Below, piece by piece: positions 44,227 through 51,851 of a stretch of DNA of 64,000 bases. Below the pieces are notes generated by a model. The model was given only the letters and a program-made list of their open reading frames with translations. It had not been told where the DNA came from and did no database searches. Source of the DNA: Nostoc sp. UHCC 0926 (GTDB taxonomy: Bacteria > Cyanobacteriota > Cyanobacteriia > Cyanobacteriales > Nostocaceae); the NCBI RefSeq assembly GCF_028623165.1, contig NZ_CP117768.1:2914001-2978000 (forward strand), written 5' to 3'. The first letter of the stretch is position 1; each line of letters opens with the position of its first letter. The position numbers and the translations under genes are program-made.

Positions 44227-44411
44227 GGTTCAAATACTGGTGCAACTTCAATATCCTCCGCTAAAGGGAAAGAATTTACAAGATTAGCGATCGCACTAAT
44301 TCTCTCAAAATTTGCCACCACACCATCTCGATACTCATCCCTTAGCTGCAAATTCAACAACAACGCCATTTGATCAACATACTCACCTACATTAAACTCT
44401 TCTGTTCTCAT
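44223..44411 (-). CDS. DUF4089 / AtzG-like small subunit
   Basis: About 62 residues from the ATG at 44411 (MRTEEFNVGEYVDQMALLLN), with GGAGGAG immediately upstream; an 18-codon longer frame is open but has no ribosome site. The helical pattern 'EYRDGVVANFERISAIANLV' with a Leu/Asp-rich tail matches the AtzG-like DUF4089 fold, related to GatC. AtzG packs against the amidase AtzE and is needed for it. The stop overlaps the amidase start by 4 bp, so they are coupled. Confidence 0.85.
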   Translation of the reverse strand: MRTEEFNVGEYVDQMALLLNLQLRDEYRDGVVANFERISAIANLVNSFPLAEDIEVAPVFEP

Positions 44412-44579
44412 CTCTCCTCCTGCGTCCCCTCTGCATTCAGTATATTCTCTGATGCACTTGAACAAGCAGGTGACTGATAGTATAATTTTTAATTATTGCT
44501 ATTTAAAAATACAGTAAAAAGTATAACTTATATGGTTTGAGATATCCTTTGTAACCAATAACTAAATTACCTAAATACT

Positions 44580-44858
44580 ATGAAAAATGATGGCATTGAT
44601 TGGAAAATTTCAGTATTAGTTTTTATTGTTATGTTGTTTGGTCAAAATTTATTAAGAAGTTGTGGCAAAACTAAAGTACCAATAAATTACAGTCCTTACA
44701 ATGCTATACGAGGAAGAGAGTATTCTAATCGTTGCGAATGTCCTTATGATATTGCTGAAGATCATAGTATATGCGGAGATCGTTCATCTTATAGTAACCC
44801 TGGAGGCAGGGAACCGAACTGTTATTTAGGTGATATTTATGGCTATCCTCCTCAATAA
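44580..44858 (+). CDS. Small anchored, Cys-rich protein of unknown function
   Basis: A 92-residue protein: 'ISVLVFIVMLFGQNLL' is a membrane or signal segment, then five Cys follow in 'YSNRCECPYDIAEDHSICGD' and 'GREPNCYLGDIYGY', a pattern I recognise from short secreted cyanobacterial proteins ('CGxRSxYSxPGG') of unknown role. Disulfide bonding outside the cell is likely. The LRSCGK after the hydrophobic stretch might be a lipobox, but it does not fit well. Confidence 0.65.
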   Translation: MKNDGIDWKISVLVFIVMLFGQNLLRSCGKTKVPINYSPYNAIRGREYSNRCECPYDIAEDHSICGDRSSYSNPGGREPNCYLGDIYGYPPQ

Positions 44859-45087
44859 TTTATTCTCTTGCTCAATGCCTGATACCCACTGAAAAATAAA
44901 AGCAAACTCCTGAAACTAAACTTTATAAAGCGATGCACTGTATCTAATGTTTGATTTAGTTTAGGAGAAACGTTTTTCCTAAATTAATTTCAAGGTTTAT
45001 CCTGTCGCAAGGAAGGCGAGAATCAGAATAGGTTAGTTCAGCAAATGTTACCCTGGTTTAGGGGCTAACTGATAGCCCCTGCCTTTC

Positions 45088-45444
45088 CTAGTTACAAAGA
45101 TAGCGATAATAAGTAGCTCCATTACTATCTATCACAATATTTGTAGGTATTGGATTTTGATAGGGGGAAGCTTCAATAAGTTCACCACTTAGATTAAAAC
45201 TTCTTTTGTTAAGCAATGTAATAGTTCTTTCCCCACAACTAATAACAGCATTAGCTTGGCGGATAACTTGCCCATCTTTGTGCATCATCCAGAAATTATA
45301 ATTGCCATTATTATCAGTAAGAATAGAGTCAGTATCTAACCCTACAACACGACTACCCCCTTCATTTAAATCAACCCAATTCTCGGCCGCAGCAGGTAAC
45401 ACAGCAGACATAGCCAAGACTAGACCTAATAGCAAACTTTTCAT
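45088..45444 (-). CDS. Secreted protein of unknown function
   Basis: A 118-residue protein with a clean signal peptide (MKSLLLGLVLAMSAVLPAAA, cleaved before ENWVDL) and a small beta domain ('GSRVVGLDTDSILTDNNGNY', 'VISCGERTITLLNKRSFNL', 'IVIDSNGATYYRYLCN') with two Cys that could bond. It resembles small periplasmic proteins of the surface-adhesin-like type but I do not assign a family. The IS element inserted just 27 bp upstream of the start, so its promoter may be altered. Confidence 0.7.
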   Translation of the reverse strand: MKSLLLGLVLAMSAVLPAAAENWVDLNEGGSRVVGLDTDSILTDNNGNYNFWMMHKDGQVIRQANAVISCGERTITLLNKRSFNLSGELIEASPYQNPIPTNIVIDSNGATYYRYLCN

Positions 45445-45504
45445 AACACACCTAAAAAATTCATCATCTCTTAGAGGATGTTTGGAAAGTATTAAAGGAA
45501 TGAA

Positions 45505-46513
45505 TTAAGCAAGCCTTCTAAGCATTAACCGAATCATTGCAACCTGGACAAATGTTTCATGGGTCTGCGGTAAAATCTCGTAGTCCTTGCTCAAGCGACG
45601 ACACCAATTGAACCAACCAAAACTACGTTCAACAACCCAACGTCTGGGCAGAAGTACAAAGCTTTTAGTATCAGTTGGACGACGCACAACCTCCAAAATC
45701 CATCTATAAGTATCCATAACCCATTTCCTAAACCCCTCACCTTGATACCCAGCATCAACCCAAATACAAACTAATCGTGTCAAGCGATCGCTAATTCGTT
45801 GACGTGCGGACACAAATAATTTTTTCGCGCCAGCCTGGTCAGATTCATACGCTGAGGTGACTACGACCATCAGTACCAATCCAAGAGTGTCAAACAATTT
45901 TGGATTTTGGATTTTGGATTTTGGATTAACCCCGTGCCTCTTGGGTACTTGGCTCTGAAGATTTTAGATTGACGATAGCGCAGCGTTAGCGAGTCCACGA
46001 GCGAATGATTGAATTTATTCCGCCCACCAGGGGCGGGGCATGAACCGAAGTAATTCTTGGTTTTTTAATCTAAAATCTAAAATCTAAAATCTAAAATTCG
46101 TAGTCAACGAGAAAATGCCGTTTACGTCCCTTGACCCGCTTGCCTGAATCAAAACCAACCGCTTTTGACACCATCGTTCCAATCTCTATCGATTGGCTAT
46201 CAATTATTGCTGCACTTGGGTTGGGTTCACGGTCTTCGACAACACGTACCCACTGCTGAAGTTTATGGTTCATCTTCTCCCATGTGCCATCCAAGCGCCA
46301 TTTGCGGAAGTAATAATACACCGTCTGCCAGTTGGGAAAGTCGTGAGGCATCATTCGCCACGCACAACCCGTGCAAAGGATGTAAAAGATGGCATTAATC
46401 ACTGCACGTAGGTCAACACAACGAGGACGGCACGCTGGATTTTCTAAAGGGATGAGGGTCGAGAGTAATTCCCATTGTTCCGAAGTGAGGTCACTTGGGT
46501 ATGATTTAGACAT
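45505..46513 (-). pseudogene. IS5-type transposase, interrupted
   Basis: Two halves. The N-part (46513 down to about 46108) has the helix-turn-helix region 'MSKSYPSDLTSEQWELLSTL' and the first catalytic Asp in 'AAIIDSQSIEIG', ending GRKRHFLVD. The C-part (45888 down to 45505) starts TLGLVLMVVV and holds the second Asp in 'CIWVDAGYQGEGFRKWV' and the Glu in 'VERSFGWFNWCRRLSKDYE'. Removing the insertion joins them in frame as RHFLVD-TLGLVL, so the DDE set was complete before the insertion. In its present form only a truncated N-part can be made. Non-functional alone. Confidence 0.88.
45894..46102. mobile_element. MITE-like inverted-repeat element, copy B, inside the transposase
   Basis: About 209 bp with the same tandem-motif ends as 7380-7572 (ACAATTTTGGATTTTGGA on the left, ATCTAAAATCTAAAATTCG on the right) and the same core 'tacttggctctgaagatttt', 'agattgacgatagcgcagcg'. 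The 5-bp GTCAA occurs at both ends (45889-45893 and 46103-46107), a candidate target duplication. It encodes no protein. Confidence 0.82.
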
Positions 46514-46765
46514 GGCTCTAGTAACGCTGTCGCATTTTTATCTACTGACAGAATACCGTTACTGGAGCCTTTTTTGACTTTCTAAACATCCTCTTAGGCG
46601 TTAGCGCTTAGCCATCAGGAACTTTAGGGATATTATATGAAGTTCTTGTATGGCAACCGTAACTCACTCATAGTAAAAGTAACTGTCCTTGAATTACTAA
46701 ACCTAGATGTTGTTGTATTTTCTTCCACCTTTTAGCTTAAATATTTCAGAAAAACCTGTATAAAA

Positions 46766-46797
46766 CAAAAAGCTTTAAGATACCTTAAAGCTTTTTG
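46766..46797. terminator. Bidirectional terminator downstream of the 46837 gene
   Basis: CAAAAAGCTTTAAG and CTTAAAGCTTTTTG, a 14-bp perfect stem with a 4-nt loop, 40 bp past the stop of the minus-strand gene. The T-run is part of the stem. Confidence 0.8.
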
Positions 46798-46836
46798 TCT
46801 CTTATTATTTATTTGATTTAAAATTTGTCTGTTGGA

Positions 46837-47193
46837 CTAACATAGCGATGTAATTGAGTCCCTGTTCTTTGCTTTTGCAAAAAAATTTACCGAATCCATT
46901 TGGTTTAGCACCAAAACACAAAAAGCGTATAACATTGCGACATACAGCCTAAACTCAAAAACAAGGAGTTCTATTTTGATAGAACTTATTTTGACCCTTT
47001 CTGCCTTTATCTCAGCATCCGATATATCCGTCCAATTTTCTAGCCACTTTCCATCAACGTCCTTAACAAATTGGTATATGGCATCAACTCCCATAAGCCT
47101 TTTAGAGCGTCTTAACTCTCTGGCGCTCTCTAGAGCAACTCTTGCTCTAGTAACTTTCTGTTCTTTGGGAATTTCAACTTGATAGGACATCAT
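46837..47193 (-). CDS. Unknown protein, second gene of a pair
   Basis: A 118-residue protein, not recognised. It opens MMSYQVEIPKEQKVTRARVA, has a charged helix ('LESARELRRSKRLMGVDAIY') and ends with a hydrophobic segment 'LYVAMLYAFCVLVLNQM' that could anchor it. It follows the 234-residue gene at 12 bp, so the two are one operon, ending in the terminator at 46766. No family or motif was recognised in either. Confidence 0.6.
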   Translation of the reverse strand: MMSYQVEIPKEQKVTRARVALESARELRRSKRLMGVDAIYQFVKDVDGKWLENWTDISDAEIKAERVKISSIKIELLVFEFRLYVAMLYAFCVLVLNQMDSVNFFAKAKNRDSITSLC

Positions 47194-47205
47194 GGCTTTA
47201 ACTGC

Positions 47206-47910
47206 TTATTTGTCTATATCAATTTTAGAATAACAGTTTTTCGGGATTTCGTCACTACACTGGAATGCTTCTTGTCCAATTCTTGACTCAATTTGATGGA
47301 CTGTTGGGTTGTAACTTATAAACAAACCCCGATCAATTCCCCAATATTGTAAAGTATCTAACCATTTTTGCTGCTTTGGTTGAGAAAGTGTACCTTGAAT
47401 AGTAGTTATTTGAACAGAAAGAGGTAAATTGGTTAGTCCAGAAGCGAATAAATCTGTTGCCATTGATAGATCCGCAATATAAGAATGAAATGTATCACCT
47501 CCAAGAAATTCTATTACTTGGCATATTTCCTCAACTAAAGAAGTATCGTTTCCTTGGAATTTACCAGCCATTAATTCTTTTTTCCAGGTTTCTTTTTTTG
47601 GATCTCTCTCATTAATCCAAAGGGGGAATAAATATTCGTACCAATACATCTCTATTGGTGTCAGTGAGGACAGTTCAGCATCCTTGTCCTCTTTAGGTAT
47701 TAATTGTAGTTCTAACCAAAATGTTGCATCTTCTATCAACTCTTCCAAAAGAAGCATTACGTGTTTTTTAGATACCAGTTGTCCAGATTTTTTATCAGCA
47801 ATCCATCTACTCATTTCCCTTAGCCTTGATGCCAAATTTGGATAAGTATCTTGAGAATCTTGAATTAATCTTACTAAGTTAGACCTGATTTCATCTGGAG
47901 ATTTTTGCAC
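47206..47910 (-). CDS. Unknown protein, first gene of a pair
   Basis: A 234-residue soluble protein, not recognised. It is helical in appearance ('MQKSPDEIRSNLVRLIQDSQ', 'TYPNLASRLREMSRWIADKK', 'LLEELIEDATFWLELQLIPK') with a C-terminal segment holding Cys (FQCSDEIPKNCYSK). No signal or membrane span. Its start is at 47910 and the neighbour 46837-47193 starts 12 bp after its stop. The two lie beside an IS, in AT-rich DNA, and look like accessory genes. Confidence 0.6.
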   Translation of the reverse strand: MQKSPDEIRSNLVRLIQDSQDTYPNLASRLREMSRWIADKKSGQLVSKKHVMLLLEELIEDATFWLELQLIPKEDKDAELSSLTPIEMYWYEYLFPLWINERDPKKETWKKELMAGKFQGNDTSLVEEICQVIEFLGGDTFHSYIADLSMATDLFASGLTNLPLSVQITTIQGTLSQPKQQKWLDTLQYWGIDRGLFISYNPTVHQIESRIGQEAFQCSDEIPKNCYSKIDIDK

Positions 47911-48153
47911 GCTAAATTTACTACCTAAATAAATAATCGATTTGCCCTGGTGACAGCTATGCTAGTTGAGCGCCAATCGTAAGGATTCGGTTTTGATAAC
48001 CATACCGTAATTGCACAAGCTTGAGCAGAAAGAGCGCAATCACGCTCTTGCAAGGGTAATTATATTTAAGGATAAGTTCCAAGGATTTTTGCTTGTTCCC
48101 ATTGTTCGCTTTTGGTGATGTGTAGAATAGTGTTCATGATAATTATTTAACAA

Positions 48154-48432
48154 ATGCGATTAATTTTATACAGTAAACCCGGCTGTCATTTATGTGAAGG
48201 CTTGCAAGAAAAGCTAGAACAAATCCAAAATCTTAGTTTCGAGTTGGAAATTAGGGATATTACGACTCGTGAAGATTGGTTCGCTGCGTATGAGTATGAG
48301 GTGCCAGTACTTTATTTATCGAACCACGGAGGCGCAGAGCAAGAAATTATAGAAGCACCATTGCCGCGTCCTTCACCTCGTGCTAGTGTGCAACAGTTAG
48401 AGCAAATGTTGCGTAAGTATTTAGCCAATTAG
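48154..48432 (+). CDS. Glutaredoxin-like thioredoxin-fold protein
   Basis: A 92-residue protein starting MRLILYSKPGCHLCEGLQEK with a CxxC redox site (CHLC), then 'LSFELEIRDITTREDWFAAY' and the cis-Pro 'YEVPVLYLSNHGG'. This is the glutaredoxin-like (DUF836-type) family used for thiol-disulfide exchange. It lies 54 bp upstream of murE on the same strand and may share its transcript. Partners unknown. Confidence 0.9.
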   Translation: MRLILYSKPGCHLCEGLQEKLEQIQNLSFELEIRDITTREDWFAAYEYEVPVLYLSNHGGAEQEIIEAPLPRPSPRASVQQLEQMLRKYLAN

Positions 48433-48485
48433 AAAAAAATAATGCAGAATAAGCGCAAGATTAGGAATGTGACGAGGTTCACAAA

Positions 48486-49985
48486 ATGAAATTGCGGGAA
48501 TTACTAACAGCAGTAGACAGTGTTGAACAATTGCCTAGCCATCCGATGGAGGATGTGGAAATTAGGGGTCTGAAGACGAATTCCCATGCTTGTATTGTGG
48601 GAGATTTGTTTATTGGGATGCCAGGAGAGCGGGTTGATGGTGGGGATTTTTGGCAAAGTGCGATCGCATCAGGGGCAGTAGCAGCGATCGTCTCCCCGGA
48701 AGCAGCACAGAAAAATCCTCCCACAAATCAGGCTGTGGTGATCAGTGCCAGTAACATAACTCAAGCTTGTGCCCAGATAGCCAGTGCTTTTTACGGTTAT
48801 CCGGGACAAAAACTTAAGCTGGTGGGTGTAACTGGTACAAATGGCAAAACGACAACTACTCATCTAATTGAATTTCTGCTGATCAAAGCTAATCTAGCTA
48901 CAGCTTTGATGGGAACTCTCTACACTCGTTGGGCCGGTTTTGAGCAAACTGCTACCCACACTACGCCCTTTGCCGTGGAACTGCAACAGCAGCTAGCAGA
49001 GGCTGTAAATGCTGGTAGTGAGTTCGGGGTGATGGAAGTAAGTTCCCACGCTTTGGCCCAAGGTAGAGTGTTGGGTTGTCAATTTGAGGTGGTGGTGTTC
49101 AGTAATCTTACTCAAGACCATCTCGACTATCACAGCGACATGGAAGATTACTTTGCTGCCAAAGCGTTGTTGTTTAGCCCTGATTATCTCAAGGGACGCG
49201 CAATAATTAATGCTGATGATTCCTACGGGAAGCGGTTAATTGCCTCGTTGGATTCCGAACGGGTTTGGAGTTATAGTGTCAATGACAATAGCGCTGATTT
49301 ATGGATGAGTGATTTAAGTTACCAGCCGAATGGTGTCAGTGGTACATTACATACACCAAAAGGTGACGTGGCTTTTCGATCGCCCCTAGTTGGACAATAT
49401 AATTTAGAAAATCTTTTAGCAGCCGTAGGAGCAGTTTTACATTTAGGGCTAGATTTGCAGTTACTCGCATCTGTGATCCCTGAGTTTCCGGGAGTTCCTG
49501 GACGGATGGAACGGGTAGAGATTAGTCCTGACCAAGATATTAGCGTGATTGTGGATTATGCTCACACACCTGATAGTTTGGAAAATTTGCTGAAAGCAGC
49601 ACGTCCGTTTATACCTGGTAAGGTGATTTGCGTGTTTGGTTGTGGCGGCGATCGCGATCGCACTAAGCGCCCAAAAATGGGTAAAATTGCTGCTGAATTA
49701 GCAGATATAGCCGTGGTGACATCGGATAATCCCCGGACTGAAGATCCAGAACGGATATTGAAAGATATTTTGGCGGGAATTGCTGATACAGTGCAGCCAA
49801 CTGTAATTTGCGATCGAGCGATCGCAATTAGTACCGCTATTTTACAAGCACAACCCGGTGATGGAGTATTGCTTGCTGGTAAAGGTCATGAAGACTATCA
49901 AATTCTCGGTACTGAGAAAATCCATTTTGACGACCGAGAACACGCACGCGACGCTTTACATGAAAGACTGAACATACAAGCCTAA
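48486..49985 (+). CDS. murE: UDP-N-acetylmuramoyl-L-alanyl-D-glutamate--2,6-diaminopimelate ligase
   Basis: A 499-residue Mur ligase that adds meso-diaminopimelate to the peptidoglycan precursor, in the cytosol. The ATP-binding loop is 'LKLVGVTGTNGKTTTTHLIE' (about residue 115), then 'FGVMEVSSHALAQGRVLGCQ', 'VVFSNLTQDHLDYHSDMEDY', and the diaminopimelate-specific motif 'DNPRTEDPERILKDILAGI' (D-N-P-R), which marks MurE of Gram-negative type. Standard length. Starts ATG at 48486 54 bp after the glutaredoxin-like gene. Confidence 0.97.
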   Translation: MKLRELLTAVDSVEQLPSHPMEDVEIRGLKTNSHACIVGDLFIGMPGERVDGGDFWQSAIASGAVAAIVSPEAAQKNPPTNQAVVISASNITQACAQIASAFYGYPGQKLKLVGVTGTNGKTTTTHLIEFLLIKANLATALMGTLYTRWAGFEQTATHTTPFAVELQQQLAEAVNAGSEFGVMEVSSHALAQGRVLGCQFEVVVFSNLTQDHLDYHSDMEDYFAAKALLFSPDYLKGRAIINADDSYGKRLIASLDSERVWSYSVNDNSADLWMSDLSYQPNGVSGTLHTPKGDVAFRSPLVGQYNLENLLAAVGAVLHLGLDLQLLASVIPEFPGVPGRMERVEISPDQDISVIVDYAHTPDSLENLLKAARPFIPGKVICVFGCGGDRDRTKRPKMGKIAAELADIAVVTSDNPRTEDPERILKDILAGIADTVQPTVICDRAIAISTAILQAQPGDGVLLAGKGHEDYQILGTEKIHFDDREHARDALHERLNIQA

Positions 49986-49994
49986 TTCCGAGTA

Positions 49995-50016
49995 GGGTAG
50001 CACAGCTGTGCTACCC
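49995..50016. terminator. Perfect 22-nt palindrome after murE
   Basis: GGGTAGCACAG followed directly by its reverse complement, 10 bp past the murE stop. It matches a hairpin repeat family found after many Nostoc genes. No T-run follows, so it may be a dispersed repeat with a possible role in ending transcripts. Confidence 0.55.
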
Positions 50017-50160
50017 GAAAATGTGTATTCTACACAACAAAAATCGCCCATAATTCATAGTTCATGTTTCTTTCCGTGGGAATTTTGTAAAAAATGCACA
50101 TATAAAGGTGAAAATCGAAGACAGAATTATTTCTTGCTTCATTCTTGTTGTGCTTGACTC

Positions 50161-51585
50161 ATGAATGTTTCTCTGGCTAAGGATCTGTCTGTTTATCAAC
50201 TGGTTATGGGAGTGCAAGTGCCTCCTAAACCATTGTCCCTCAGTCCTGCTACTCTGCTATCACTGGTGAGAGCGCAAATTGACTTACTAATTGAGCAGCA
50301 AATTGCAGCCACTTTATGGGTGAAGCTACCACCAGAAAAAATTTGGCAATCAGAATTAGCGCGTTATCAATCCTCCGTAGGTGCATCTAGTTTCATTTAT
50401 ACTTGCCAGATTGACGAGAGTGGGAAAGGGGGAAATGGGGAAACAGGGGAAGAAAATATCCCCTCATCTCCTTATCATGTCCCCGTTCACCTACCACCAG
50501 ATAGCCAACTGCGACGGGAAAACTTTCTGATGGTGTTATCGCCCCAGTTTTGCAGTTTAATTTTGGCTCATCGACCACTTAAAAAACGCAAAAATCAGAC
50601 ATCGGGGAAGCTAAATACTAATAAAAATCAGCCGTTGCTGATTATAACTACTGTCGAGGGAAGAGTAATTCAGCAAGTATTAAATGGTATCCAACAAGCG
50701 ATTACGCCAGAATCATCCCCAATACCGATTGATTTTATTTGTCCAACTGCGCCCCAAGCCGCACTGATAAATCAACTGTTCACAAAACAACTCCTGCGAC
50801 AAGATGAAATTAATCGTCAAATCATCACAGCCCGCACTACCAAGTTGCAGCAGCTAAATCAAGAATTGCACAACAAAGACCAACTCCAAGATGAATATCT
50901 GAATAATCTATGTCACGAACTGCGTACACCCCTGACGCATATGAAAACAGCACTTTCTTTATTGAATTCCCCTAATCTCAAACCCCCGCAGCGACAACGT
51001 TATTTACAGATGTTAAATACCCAGTGCGATCAGCAAAATTCCCTAATTACTGGTTTATTGGAACTGGTGCAGATAGAACGTAATTTAGAAGGGACGGCTT
51101 TAGAGTCAGTGCGGCTTTCAGATATTGTACCTGGAGTAGTCAGTACCTACCAACCTCTAGCCCAAGAAAAAGGGATCATGCTAGCCTACACCGTACCCAC
51201 TGAACTTCCATCTATTTGGTGTGTGACTGGTGGGCTAAGGCAGATTGTGATTAATCTGCTACACAACAGCATTAAGTTTACTCCGAATGGGGGTCAAGTA
51301 TGGGTGCGTGCCCGGATTCAAGGCGATTATGTCCAATTAGAATTCCGCGACACAGGTATTGGTATTGCCGAAAACGAAATTCCCAAAATCTTTGACCGGT
51401 TTTATCGTGTGCGTACAGCAGCAACTGAAAATTATGGAGGTGCTGGATTGGGGTTAACAATTGTACAGCAATTGCTGCTGCGCTGTGGCGGATCTATTTC
51501 TGTAAAAAGTAAATTATATGAAGGTTCCACATTTACAGTGCAACTAGCAACTGTTGGCAATACCCCAAGAGCGATCGCAATATGA
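50161..51585 (+). CDS. Soluble sensor histidine kinase with an N-terminal DICT-like domain
   Basis: A 474-residue kinase with no membrane segment. HisKA: 'LNNLCHELRTPLTHMKTALS' (phospho-His). HATPase: N box 'NLLHNSIKFTPNGG', G1 'FRDTGIGIAENEIPKIFDRF', G2 'GGAGLGLTIVQQLL', all intact. The N-terminal 230 residues ('LLSLVRAQIDLLIEQQIAAT', 'RENFLMVLSPQFCSLILAHR') resemble a DICT sensory domain; this is a tentative family call. A low-complexity segment around residues 85-105 ('DESGKGGNGETGEENIPSSP') is encoded by intergenic-type 'gggaaagggggaaatgggg' DNA and looks like a repeat inserted in frame. The response regulator is not adjacent. Confidence 0.88.
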   Translation: MNVSLAKDLSVYQLVMGVQVPPKPLSLSPATLLSLVRAQIDLLIEQQIAATLWVKLPPEKIWQSELARYQSSVGASSFIYTCQIDESGKGGNGETGEENIPSSPYHVPVHLPPDSQLRRENFLMVLSPQFCSLILAHRPLKKRKNQTSGKLNTNKNQPLLIITTVEGRVIQQVLNGIQQAITPESSPIPIDFICPTAPQAALINQLFTKQLLRQDEINRQIITARTTKLQQLNQELHNKDQLQDEYLNNLCHELRTPLTHMKTALSLLNSPNLKPPQRQRYLQMLNTQCDQQNSLITGLLELVQIERNLEGTALESVRLSDIVPGVVSTYQPLAQEKGIMLAYTVPTELPSIWCVTGGLRQIVINLLHNSIKFTPNGGQVWVRARIQGDYVQLEFRDTGIGIAENEIPKIFDRFYRVRTAATENYGGAGLGLTIVQQLLLRCGGSISVKSKLYEGSTFTVQLATVGNTPRAIAI

Positions 51586-51851
51586 AAATGAGTGATGAGT
51601 TATGATTATCCACAAAGTAAACTTTGTGGTGCTATCCAATTTTGCCTTTGTTTAAAATTAACTAGAAAACAGCATCACAAACTTTGGCATAATCTCTCTG
51701 GCTCAGAAAGTTAATAAAAGGAATTAAAATTTTAATAAAAATATAATTAGTTAAATTGTGAATAATTAATTTTTAATTCCTTGTTTTCCCAAGCTTACTG
51801 ATGATTCTTAGCTAGAAGTTTTTGGTAGCGCGGCAGTAATTTGGCGGAGCA

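Larger units (their letters stand above)
45474..46593. mobile_element. IS5-family insertion sequence, disrupted by an inner element
   Basis: Inverted repeats GAGGATGTTTGGAAAGT (left, 45474) and its near-complement ACTTTCTAAACATCCTC (right, to 46593) bound the element. TTA is duplicated at both sides (45471-45473 and 46594-46596), as for the IS427/IS1031 groups of IS5. It carries one transposase gene on the minus strand, cut by a 209-bp insertion (45894-46102). Without it the IS would be about 906 bp. Confidence 0.9.
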
